Assembly (NCBI RefSeq): GCF_000444875.1
Contig: NC_021985.1
Span: 5,476,170-5,540,169 of the forward strand
From: Streptomyces collinus Tu 365
GTDB taxonomy: Bacteria > Actinomycetota > Actinomycetes > Streptomycetales > Streptomycetaceae
Direction: 5' to 3'
DNA length: 64,000 nt
Positions 24,112 to 31,527 of the stretch are shown here, one piece after another (within the stretch, counting starts at the first letter, position 1; the number at the start of each line of letters is the position of its first letter). A program made the position numbers and the translations under genes. Under the pieces are notes generated by a model that saw only the letters and a program-made list of their open reading frames with translations, had not been told where the DNA came from and made no database searches.

Positions 24112-24933
24112 CTAGAAGAACCGCGGATCGTCGAAGACGCCGGACGCGACCAGGTACACGTAGAAGTCGGCGAGCGCCACGCTGAGCAGGGACGCCCAGG
24201 CGAGCTGCATGTGCCGGGCGTTCAGCCGCCCGACGAACTGCCACGCCCGGTAGCGCACGGGATGCCGGGAGAAGTGCTTGAGCTTGCCGCCGACGATGTG
24301 TCTGCAGGAGTGGCAGGAGACGGTGTAGGCCCAGATCAGCACGATGTTGACCAGGAACACGAGGGTGCCGAGGCCCATGTGACCCCAGCGGTAGTGCGTG
24401 TCGCGGAAGGACAGCACCGTGTCGTAGGTCAGCACGCCGGCCACCAGCAGGGCGGCGTAGAAGAAGTACCGGTGGACGTTCTGCAGGATGAGCGGGAACC
24501 GGGTCTCGCCGGTGTACCGGCGGTGCGGTTCGGCCACCGCGCAGGCGGGCGGCGAGGCCCAGAAGCTGCGGTAGTACGCCTTGCGGTAGTAGTAGCAGGT
24601 CAGCCGGAAGCCGAGCGGGAAGATCAGGATGATGATCGCGGGGGAGATGCCCCACCAGCTGCCGAACAGGTCGGCGTTGGGACCCGCGTGCATGGTCCGG
24701 CAGTTCTCCGCCAGGCACGGCGAGTAGAACGGGGAGACGTACGGCGCCGCGTAGTAGTGCGCGTTCGCGAACGCCCGCCAGGTCGAGTAGACGACGAAGG
24801 CGAACAGACCGGCCGCGGTGACGGCGGGGGCCAGCCACCAGCGGTCGGTCCGCAGATGCGGTGCGTCGATCGCGGCGCGCGTACCGGCGCGTACGCCGCC
24901 GCTGTTCGGTTGGGGTTCCGTACCAGTGGCCAA
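24112..24933 (-). CDS. sdhC: Succinate dehydrogenase membrane-anchor subunit, Sdh1 type
   Basis: A 273-aa, five-helix membrane subunit (segments near 33-52, 95-115, 150-172, 185-205 and 243-263). Length and gene order agree with the single anchor of mycobacterial Sdh1. It contains CHSCRH (C207, H208, C210, H212) between helices 4 and 5, and a CLAENC pair near residue 73-78 in an external loop. Mycobacterial Sdh1 has been described with a membrane-embedded Rieske-type cluster, and this Cys/His motif could supply the ligands. The TTG start at 24933 is used; no ATG or GTG fits, and CGGAGTG lies just upstream. Confidence 0.85.
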   Translation of the reverse strand: MATGTEPQPNSGGVRAGTRAAIDAPHLRTDRWWLAPAVTAAGLFAFVVYSTWRAFANAHYYAAPYVSPFYSPCLAENCRTMHAGPNADLFGSWWGISPAIIILIFPLGFRLTCYYYRKAYYRSFWASPPACAVAEPHRRYTGETRFPLILQNVHRYFFYAALLVAGVLTYDTVLSFRDTHYRWGHMGLGTLVFLVNIVLIWAYTVSCHSCRHIVGGKLKHFSRHPVRYRAWQFVGRLNARHMQLAWASLLSVALADFYVYLVASGVFDDPRFF

Positions 24934-24983
24934 GACAGCACTCCGGTCGGCTCAGGGATGGGGGGTGCGGGCCGGTCGCGGCT

Positions 24984-25274
24984 TCAGGGCGCGTGCCGGT
25001 CGCGGGCGCCCAGCCCCTCGTCGTCCGAGTCCGTCCACAGGGTGATGTCGTACGGCGTGTCGGAGATGGTGACGAGGTCGGGCCGGTGCGGGGCGGCCGG
25101 GGTGCTGGCGGCTTCCCGCAGCAGGCCCAGGCTCTCGCGCAGATGGTCGGCGTCCATACGGACCCGGCGCATCTCCAGGCCCCCGCCGCCGACCTGCTTC
25201 TCCAGCCGTCCGAGCGACCGGTACAGGTCGTCGAGGCAGCGCTGGACGGACGTCAGTTCGTCGTGCACGGACAT
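24984..25274 (-). CDS. Small conserved-looking protein leading the sdh operon, 96 aa
   Basis: A soluble, charged protein with a helical heptad-like N-terminal half (LTSVQRCLDDLYRSLGRLEKQV) and a C-terminal VTISDTPYDITLW segment. No family recognised. The ATG at 25274 has GAGGG 7 nt upstream. It is the first gene of the leftward sdh transcript, 50 bp before sdhC. Confidence 0.7.
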   Translation of the reverse strand: MSVHDELTSVQRCLDDLYRSLGRLEKQVGGGGLEMRRVRMDADHLRESLGLLREAASTPAAPHRPDLVTISDTPYDITLWTDSDDEGLGARDRHAP

Positions 25275-25587
25275 GACTTGCCCTCACTTCCACGGGTCCT
25301 GCGGGCCCTGGGCGGCAACGTTCAGGCGCCTTGGAGTGTTGCGCCTCACACCTGGTGCTGTGAAGAGATGTGCACCGATTGGCCGAGGCGTACGGATGCA
25401 CATTCGGTGTGTTGCGCCGCACGGGTGGGCTTACCGTCCGTCGTCGCCGTGTCGCCCGCTGTTGCCGGATCCTTTCCTCTTCAGTGGGCGTATAGATCTG
25501 ATCAGCTCCATATACCGCCAAAAGTGATCAGCTCCACATACCGCCCCATGTGAGCATAAAGCCCGCGGCTTCCCGGAGGTAGCAGAG
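25275..25587. promoter_or_regulatory. Divergent control region, sdh operon and lipoprotein gene
   Basis: This 313-bp gap drives both directions. It contains TCACA (25346) and TGTGA (25359) as an inverted pair 8 nt apart, a GTGTTGCGCC direct repeat (25336 and 25409), and a 20-bp direct repeat nearer the lipoprotein gene (separate entry). No sigma hexamers were assigned. Confidence 0.5.
25500..25545 (+). repeat. Two 20-bp direct repeats, 26-bp period, before the lipoprotein gene
   Basis: Copies at 25500-25519 and 25526-25545 match at 19 of 20 positions (GATCAGCTCCAYATACCGCC). They end 42 bp before the ATG of the lipoprotein gene, a position suiting a tandem operator or part of the 5' leader. 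Confidence 0.75.
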
Positions 25588-27747
25588 ATGTCCCACGACG
25601 GCGTCGGCCTGCGCGCGGTGCTGCGCTCGGCCGCCTTCCTCACCGCGGGCGCCCTCGCGGTGCCCCTGCTCGCCGGCTGCGGCTCCGACGAGAAGCCCAG
25701 CCGTCCGCTGGCCGCGCAGGACATCGCCCTGGTCGCCCGCGACAAGGTCGCCGAGGGCGGCACGCTGAAGTGGGCCGTGGACGCCGTACCGGAGACCCTG
25801 AACACCTTCCAGGCCGACGCCGACGCGGGCACCACCCGCGTCGCCCAGGCCGTGCTGCCCTCGATGTTCCGGCTGGACGCCGCCGGCCGCCCGGTGGCCA
25901 ACCCCGCCTACCTGGAATCCGCCAAGGTCATCGAGACCGAGCCGCGGCAGGTCGTGCTGTACAAGCTGAACCAGCAGGCGGTCTGGAGCGACGGGCGGGA
26001 GATCGGCGCCGCCGACTTCGTCGCCCAGTGGCGCGCGCTGTCCGGAAAGAACAGCGCCTTCTGGACCGCCCGCAACGCCGGCTACGACCGCATCGCCAAG
26101 ATCGAGCGCGGCGCCAGCGACCTCCAGGTCCGGGTCACCTTCTCGCGCCCCTACGCCGACTGGAAGTCGCTGTTCTCCCCGCTGTACCCCAAGGACGTCA
26201 TGGGCACCCCGGACGCCTTCAACGACGGCGCCCGGCGCAAGCTGACCGTCACCGCGGGCCCCTTCAAGGTCGAGAAGGTCGACACCGCCAAGAAGGACGT
26301 CGTCCTCACCCGCAACCCGCGCTGGTGGGGCAAGCCCGCCAAGCTGAACGAGATCGTGCTGCACGCCGTCGACCGCGACAAGCGGGCCGCCGCGCTCGCC
26401 GACGGCAGCGCGGACCTCGCCGACGTCGACCCGGCCGAGGCCGACCGGATCGTCCTCGCCTCCCGCGGGCAGGGCACCGGCACCCCGCTGCAGGGCTCCG
26501 GGAAGACCTCGGCGAAGAAGCTGCGCTCCTGGGCGCTGGCCCACGGCTTCGACTCCGACGAGGTCATGGTTGGGCAGAAGAAGCTGCGCAAGGCGATCAC
26601 CCGGTACCTGAAGCAGCAGGACGAACTGCGCGCCTTCGCCGTCCGCAAGTCGCTGGAGCCCGCCTACACCCAGCTCGCCCTCAACGGCGCCGGTGGTCCC
26701 CTCGCCGACCAGCGGGTCCGCCAGGCCGTCGCCCGCGCGCTCGACCGCCGGGAGCTGGCCAAGCTCGTGCTGACCCCGCTCGGCCTGCCCGCCGACCCGG
26801 TCGGCAGCCACCTCGCGCTGTCCGGGCAGGACGCCTACACCGACAGCAGCGGCGTGCTCGGCAGCCAGGACACCGAGGAGGCCCAGGCCCTGCTCGCGGA
26901 CGCCGGCTGGGTTGCCGGGGGACCGGTGAAGGAGCCGAAGAAGGGCGAGAAGGCGGCCGGCGCCGAGAACGACCGCGGCGACCAGGAGAAGAAGTCCGAC
27001 GGCGGCAAGGAGGGCGAGTACATCGTCGGCGAGGACGACAAGGGCACCCGCCACGAGACGGGCGACGAGGGCGGCAAGCACCTCGCCCAGGACGGCCGGC
27101 AGTACACCGGCAACGGCGGCGCGCCGGGCGCCTACGCCCCGCAGGGCACCGCGGCCCCGGCGGGCGCCGTCGCCGGCCCGCTAGCCAAGGACGGCAAGGC
27201 GCTCGCCCTGCGCTTCGTGCTGCCCTCCGGCCCCGGCTCGGACACCCTGAACACCGTCGCGCTGCGGATCTCGGCGATGCTGGAGAAGGTCGGCATCCGC
27301 ACGACGATCACCAAGGTCTCGGACGAGAGCTACTTCAAGGACCACATCGCCTCCGGCGACTACGACCTCGCCCTCTACTCCTGGCCCTCCTCCGCCTTCC
27401 CGGCGACCGACGCCCGGCCCATCTACGCCAAGCCCGTCGCGGCCGCCGACGGCTCGGTGAACGTCGAGCAGAACTTCACCCGGGTCGGCACCGACCAGGT
27501 CGACCAGCTGTTCGACGAGGCCGCGGCGGCGCTGGACCAGGACGAGGAGCGCGACCTCATCCGCAAGGCGGACTCCCGCATCTGGGCCATGGCCGGCTCC
27601 ATCCCCCTCTACCAGCGGCCCCAGCTCGTCGGCGTCCGGAAATCCCTGGTCAACGCGGGCGCGTTCGGATTCCAGACGCCCGTCTACGAGGACATGGGCT
27701 TCCTGAAGAAGGGCGTCACGGCCGGGGCGAGCCCGGCCGGACACTGA
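25588..27747 (+). CDS. Orphan family-5 oligopeptide-binding lipoprotein with charged insertion
   Basis: A 719-aa periplasmic-type binding protein of the OppA/DppA family, about 150 residues longer than usual. The Sec lipoprotein signal ends in LLAGC with C31 as the lipidated residue. SBP_bac_5 blocks include GGTLKWAVDAVPETLN, VKAGPF-like TAGPFKVEKVD and RQAVARALDRREL. Residues about 447-529 are an Lys/Glu/Asp/Gly-rich insertion (KKGEKAAGAENDRGDQEKK) that interrupts the C-terminal lobe and is probably a surface loop. GGAGGT precedes the ATG by 8 nt. No permease or ATPase genes accompany it, so it may feed one of the nearby opp systems. Confidence 0.85.
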   Translation: MSHDGVGLRAVLRSAAFLTAGALAVPLLAGCGSDEKPSRPLAAQDIALVARDKVAEGGTLKWAVDAVPETLNTFQADADAGTTRVAQAVLPSMFRLDAAGRPVANPAYLESAKVIETEPRQVVLYKLNQQAVWSDGREIGAADFVAQWRALSGKNSAFWTARNAGYDRIAKIERGASDLQVRVTFSRPYADWKSLFSPLYPKDVMGTPDAFNDGARRKLTVTAGPFKVEKVDTAKKDVVLTRNPRWWGKPAKLNEIVLHAVDRDKRAAALADGSADLADVDPAEADRIVLASRGQGTGTPLQGSGKTSAKKLRSWALAHGFDSDEVMVGQKKLRKAITRYLKQQDELRAFAVRKSLEPAYTQLALNGAGGPLADQRVRQAVARALDRRELAKLVLTPLGLPADPVGSHLALSGQDAYTDSSGVLGSQDTEEAQALLADAGWVAGGPVKEPKKGEKAAGAENDRGDQEKKSDGGKEGEYIVGEDDKGTRHETGDEGGKHLAQDGRQYTGNGGAPGAYAPQGTAAPAGAVAGPLAKDGKALALRFVLPSGPGSDTLNTVALRISAMLEKVGIRTTITKVSDESYFKDHIASGDYDLALYSWPSSAFPATDARPIYAKPVAAADGSVNVEQNFTRVGTDQVDQLFDEAAAALDQDEERDLIRKADSRIWAMAGSIPLYQRPQLVGVRKSLVNAGAFGFQTPVYEDMGFLKKGVTAGASPAGH

Positions 27748-27891
27748 GGGCCGCGAGGCCCCGAGGAGGCCGACCCCCTCGGGGCCACGTACCATGGGGT
27801 GAGGCCGTGGCGTGTCAAGCCCGGCAGGCCCGCGTCACACGGACGTACGCAGCAGCAGGGCCTTCTCACCACTCTGGGAGTTCGCCGCACT

Positions 27892-29808
27892 ATGGCTGTG
27901 ACTGCTACACGTCACGACATCCGCAACGTCGCCATCGTCGCCCACGTCGACCACGGCAAGACGACCATCGTCGACGGCATGCTGAAGCAGGCCGGCGCCT
28001 TCGCCGCCCACCAGCTCGACTCGGTCGACGACCGCATGATGGACTCGAACGACCTGGAGCGTGAGAAGGGCATCACGATCCTCGCCAAGAACACGGCGGT
28101 CAAGTACCACCCGAAGGACGGCGGCGAGCCGATCACGATCAACATCATCGACACCCCCGGCCACGCCGACTTCGGTGGCGAGGTCGAGCGCGGTCTGTCG
28201 ATGGTCGACGGTGTCGTCCTCCTGGTCGACGCGTCCGAGGGTCCGCTCCCGCAGACCCGCTTCGTGCTGCGCAAGGCCCTCCAGCAGCGCCTGCCCGTCA
28301 TCCTGTGCATCAACAAGACGGACCGCCCGGACTCCCGGATCGACGAGGTCGTCAACGAGACCTACGACCTCTTCCTCGACCTGGACGCGGACGAGGACCA
28401 GATCGAGTTCCCGATCGTCTACGCCTGCGGCCGTGACGGCGTCGCCTCGCTGACCAAGCCGGCCGACGGCACGGTCCCGGCCGACAGCGACAGCCTGGAG
28501 CCGTTCTTCTCCACCATCCTGGAGCACATCCCGGCCCCGACCTACGACGAGGAGGCCCCGCTCCAGGCCCACGTCACCAACCTGGACGCCGACAACTTCC
28601 TCGGCCGCATCGCGCTGCTCCGCGTCGAGCAGGGCGAGCTGCGCAAGGGCCAGACGGTCGCCTGGATCAAGCGCGACGGGTCGATCAGCAACGTCCGCAT
28701 CACCGAGCTGATGATGACCGAGGCGCTCACCCGCAAGCCGGCCGAGAAGGCCGGCCCCGGTGACATCTGCGCCGTCGCCGGTATCCCGGACATCATGATC
28801 GGCGAGACCCTGGCCGACACCGAGAACCCGATCGCCCTCCCGCTGATCACGGTCGACGAGCCCGCGATCTCCATGGTCATCGGCACCAACACCTCCCCGC
28901 TGGTCGGCCGCGGCGGCACCGGCAAGGGCGCGGACGCCAAGGCGGTGGTGAAGGACCGCAAGGTCACCGCCCGCCAGGTGAAGGACCGCCTGGAGCGCGA
29001 GCTGATCGGTAACGTCTCGCTGCGCGTGCTGGACACCGAGCGCCCCGACGCCTGGGAGGTCCAGGGCCGTGGTGAGCTCGCGCTCGCCATCCTGGTCGAG
29101 CAGATGCGCCGTGAGGGCTTCGAGCTGACCATCGGCAAGCCCCAGGTCGTCACCAAGCAGGTCGACGGCAAGACCTACGAGCCCGTCGAGCGCATGACGA
29201 TCGACGTGCCCGAGGAGCACATGGGTGCCGTCACCCAGCTCATGGGCGTCCGCAAGGGCCGTATGGACAACATGTCCAACCACGGCTCGGGCTGGGTCCG
29301 CATGGAGTTCGTCGTGCCCTCCCGCGGCCTCATCGGCTTCCGTACCGAGTTCCTGACGCAGACCCGCGGCACGGGTATCGGCCACTCCATCCACGAGGGC
29401 TTCGAGCCGTGGTTCGGCACCCTGCAGACCCGCAACAACGGCTCGCTGGTCGCCGACCGCTCCGGTGCCGTCACCGCGTTCGCGATGACGAACCTCCAGG
29501 AGCGTGGCGTGCTGTTCACCGAGCCGGGCACCGAGGTCTACGAGGGCATGATCGTCGGTGAGAACTCGCGCGCCGACGACATGGACGTGAACATCACCAA
29601 GGAGAAGAAGCTCACGAACATGCGGTCGTCCTCGGCCGACTCGTTCGAGGCGATCGTGCCGCCGCGCAAGCTGTCGCTGGAGCAGTCGCTGGAGTTCTGC
29701 CGCGACGACGAGTGCGTGGAGGTCACCCCGGAGGCCGTCCGCATCCGCAAGGTGAACCTGGACGCCCGCGAGCGCGCCCGCGCCGCGAGCCGCGCCAAGC
29801 ACGGCTGA
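27892..29808 (+). CDS. typA: Ribosome-associated translational GTPase TypA/BipA
   Basis: The 638-aa GTPase acts on the ribosome in stress and cold responses and in subunit assembly. G1 is AHVDHGKTT, the switch region has REKGITI, G3 is DTPGHADFGGEVER and G4 is NKTDRPDSR. The EF-G-like domains III and V and the TypA-specific C-terminal domain (MRSSSADSFEAIVPPRKLSLEQSLEF) follow. The ATG at 27892 is chosen from the GTPase core start. A strong terminator follows 33 bp after the stop. Gene order lipoprotein - typA - bldK appears conserved in Streptomyces. Confidence 0.95.
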   Translation: MAVTATRHDIRNVAIVAHVDHGKTTIVDGMLKQAGAFAAHQLDSVDDRMMDSNDLEREKGITILAKNTAVKYHPKDGGEPITINIIDTPGHADFGGEVERGLSMVDGVVLLVDASEGPLPQTRFVLRKALQQRLPVILCINKTDRPDSRIDEVVNETYDLFLDLDADEDQIEFPIVYACGRDGVASLTKPADGTVPADSDSLEPFFSTILEHIPAPTYDEEAPLQAHVTNLDADNFLGRIALLRVEQGELRKGQTVAWIKRDGSISNVRITELMMTEALTRKPAEKAGPGDICAVAGIPDIMIGETLADTENPIALPLITVDEPAISMVIGTNTSPLVGRGGTGKGADAKAVVKDRKVTARQVKDRLERELIGNVSLRVLDTERPDAWEVQGRGELALAILVEQMRREGFELTIGKPQVVTKQVDGKTYEPVERMTIDVPEEHMGAVTQLMGVRKGRMDNMSNHGSGWVRMEFVVPSRGLIGFRTEFLTQTRGTGIGHSIHEGFEPWFGTLQTRNNGSLVADRSGAVTAFAMTNLQERGVLFTEPGTEVYEGMIVGENSRADDMDVNITKEKKLTNMRSSSADSFEAIVPPRKLSLEQSLEFCRDDECVEVTPEAVRIRKVNLDARERARAASRAKHG

Positions 29809-29841
29809 TCCGCGCGGCCGAGGTCCGCAACACCTCATCCC

Positions 29842-29885
29842 AGTCCGGGCGTTCCCTCCATCGCGGGGGACGCCCGGACTTTTTT
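29842..29885 (+). terminator. Rho-independent terminator of typA
   Basis: An 11-bp stem (29842-29852 with 29870-29880), extended past a bulge by a further C/G run, is followed by six T residues (29880-29885). It isolates typA from the peptide permease operon. Confidence 0.92.
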
Positions 29886-30374
29886 GCAACCTGTTTTTCA
29901 GCGGCCGGTGTCCGTAGTGCGGAGACCGCGGACCGATACCTATGTAACACGTCCGTTTCGTGGCCTTCTCCGCCGAACAGTTTGTCCATTTTTTGGAAGA
30001 TCTAGCCGCCAGCTGTGACTGAATTGAGATTTACAGACAGTGGTCGCGACCTTGCCCATGGCAGATAGTTAGCCGCGTAGCGCTCGGGTCAACGGGTCTC
30101 GCGCTGTGGGGACAGCGCCGACTCACGAGCATGCGGGGGTGCCTGACCCTCCGTCAGGGGTGTCGGAGGAAAGGCGGGAACCCCCTCCTGCCGGTGAACA
30201 TGTGAAGTCATGAGGAGGAACCCCATGTGCGGTGTCACGCGCGTCAGGTGGATGGGCCCCCCGCTTCCAGCGGTGTGATTCGGCCATAGGACTACGCGCG
30301 TCAGCCTGCGGCTCGGCGTGCGTGTTCGGAGTACCCGAATCTCTCTCACACCGACACTGTGAAACGGACGAACT
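29886..30374 (+). promoter_or_regulatory. Long leader/promoter region of the bldK-type operon
   Basis: A 489-bp region. The first 150 bp are unusually AT-rich for this genome (T-runs near 29893 and 29990) and probably hold the promoter. Two small hairpins follow: CCTGAC/GTCAGG at 30142-30158 and GGCGGGA/TCCTGCC at 30173-30192. A short ORF with an excellent ribosome site lies at 30225-30278 (separate entry). This arrangement suggests a long, structured 5' leader. Confidence 0.5.
30225..30278 (+). CDS. Candidate 17-aa upstream leader peptide of the bldK-type operon
   Basis: ATG at 30225 is preceded by GAGGAGGAA with 5 nt spacing, the best ribosome site in the region, and reads MCGVTRVRWMGPPLPAV before TGA at 30276. 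The CCCCCGCT stretch codes Pro-Pro-Leu-Pro, which can slow ribosomes. It lies 96 bp upstream of the first permease gene and downstream of two hairpins. It may act as an attenuator or translational coupling ORF; coding is inferred only from the ribosome site. Confidence 0.45.
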   Translation: MCGVTRVRWMGPPLPAV

Positions 30375-31406
30375 GTGACAAGTCCTATCGACATGGAGAG
30401 TGGCGGGACATCGGTCGTCGACGGCACTTCGCAGCCGACGGCGAAAGAGGAACCCGTCAAACTCGAAGGCCGGTCCCCCGGCCAGCTCATGTGGACGCGC
30501 TTCAAGCGCGATCGCACGGGCGTCATATCGGCCTACGTCGTGGGCTTCTTCTTCCTGGCCGCGCTGCTCGCCCCGCTGATCTCGAAGCTCTACGGCAAGG
30601 ACCCGTACACGGTCTACGCCGACGAGCGTCCCGAACTCTTCGACAGCGCGGGTGTACCCGTGCAGCCCAACGGCGGCATCAGCAGCGAGTTCTGGTTCGG
30701 CCTCGAACCGGGCAACGGCTACGACGTCTTCACCAAACTGATCTACGGCATCCGCACCTCACTGATGATCTCGGTCGCCGTCACGCTCGCCGTCGTCGTG
30801 ACCGGCATCCTGCTCGGCGTCGCGGCCGGCTATCTCGGAGGCAGGGCCGACTTCCTCATAGGCCGGTTCATCGACTTCCTGCTCGCCTTCCCGGCCCAGT
30901 TGTTCTTCATCGCGAGCATGCCGGTCGTCGTGTCCCTGTTCGTCAGCCCGCGCGACGAGACGCCGACGTACGTCCGTGTGGTGGCCCTCATCCTCGTCCA
31001 GTGGTTCCTCGGCTGGATGAGTCTCGCCCGCATCCTGCGCGGCACCTCCCTGGCCCTGCGTGAACGGGAGTTCATCGAGGCGGCGAGGGTGAGCGGGGCC
31101 TCGCCGTGGCGGATCATCCGCAGGGAGATCCTGCCCAACGTCGTCACGCCCCTGCTCGTCCAGTCGACGTACATGCTGCCCAATTTCGTGACGGCCGAGG
31201 CCGGTCTGTCCTACCTGGGCGTGGGCATCGTCGAACCGACGCCGGACTGGGGCCAGATGTTCGCCAAGGCGTCCACCGAACTGGTGATGCAGAACGACAT
31301 CACCTACATGTTCTTCCCCGGCATCTCGATGATCATCTTCATCGTGGCCTTCAACCTGCTCGGGGACTCGGTCAGGGACGCCTTCGATCCCAAGACGGCC
31401 CGCTGA
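30375..31406 (+). CDS. bldKA: BldK-type oligopeptide ABC permease (OppC-like)
   Basis: A 343-aa inner-membrane permease. An N-terminal cytoplasmic tail and first helix (OppC_N type, RFKRDRTGVISAYVV) precede a large external loop and the five-helix permease core. The cytoplasmic coupling loop is EAARVSGASPWRIIRREILPN. It opens a five-gene operon in the order permease, binding protein, permease, ATPase, ATPase, which is the bldKA-E order known for the S. coelicolor oligopeptide importer required for aerial growth. Position just after typA supports orthology. The start is GTG 30375. A paralogue of about 55% identity by eye lies at 49523-50551. Confidence 0.82.
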   Translation: MTSPIDMESGGTSVVDGTSQPTAKEEPVKLEGRSPGQLMWTRFKRDRTGVISAYVVGFFFLAALLAPLISKLYGKDPYTVYADERPELFDSAGVPVQPNGGISSEFWFGLEPGNGYDVFTKLIYGIRTSLMISVAVTLAVVVTGILLGVAAGYLGGRADFLIGRFIDFLLAFPAQLFFIASMPVVVSLFVSPRDETPTYVRVVALILVQWFLGWMSLARILRGTSLALREREFIEAARVSGASPWRIIRREILPNVVTPLLVQSTYMLPNFVTAEAGLSYLGVGIVEPTPDWGQMFAKASTELVMQNDITYMFFPGISMIIFIVAFNLLGDSVRDAFDPKTAR

Positions 31407-31471
31407 CCGGCCACTTCACCACACCGCACGGCAACTCCACGGCACCTCGACGCACTTCCAGCAGTCGTTTT

Positions 31472-31509
31472 GCACTGGTGACACACAGAACGCACCGGTG
31501 ACACACAGA
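31472..31509 (+). repeat. 20-bp-period direct repeat before the binding-protein gene
   Basis: GCACYGGTGACACACAGA occurs at 31472-31489 and 31492-31509 (17 of 18 identical). It lies in the 121-bp gap between permease and lipoprotein genes and includes an in-frame GTG (31498). It may bind a regulator or structure the mRNA. Confidence 0.7.
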
Positions 31510-31527
31510 TGGGTGGGTATCTTCGTG

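Noticed and set aside
29886..30224. Possible riboswitch in the long leader of the bldK-type operon
   Set aside because: Only two small hairpins are visible and neither matches a riboswitch core I know; the short ORF is a better-supported element.
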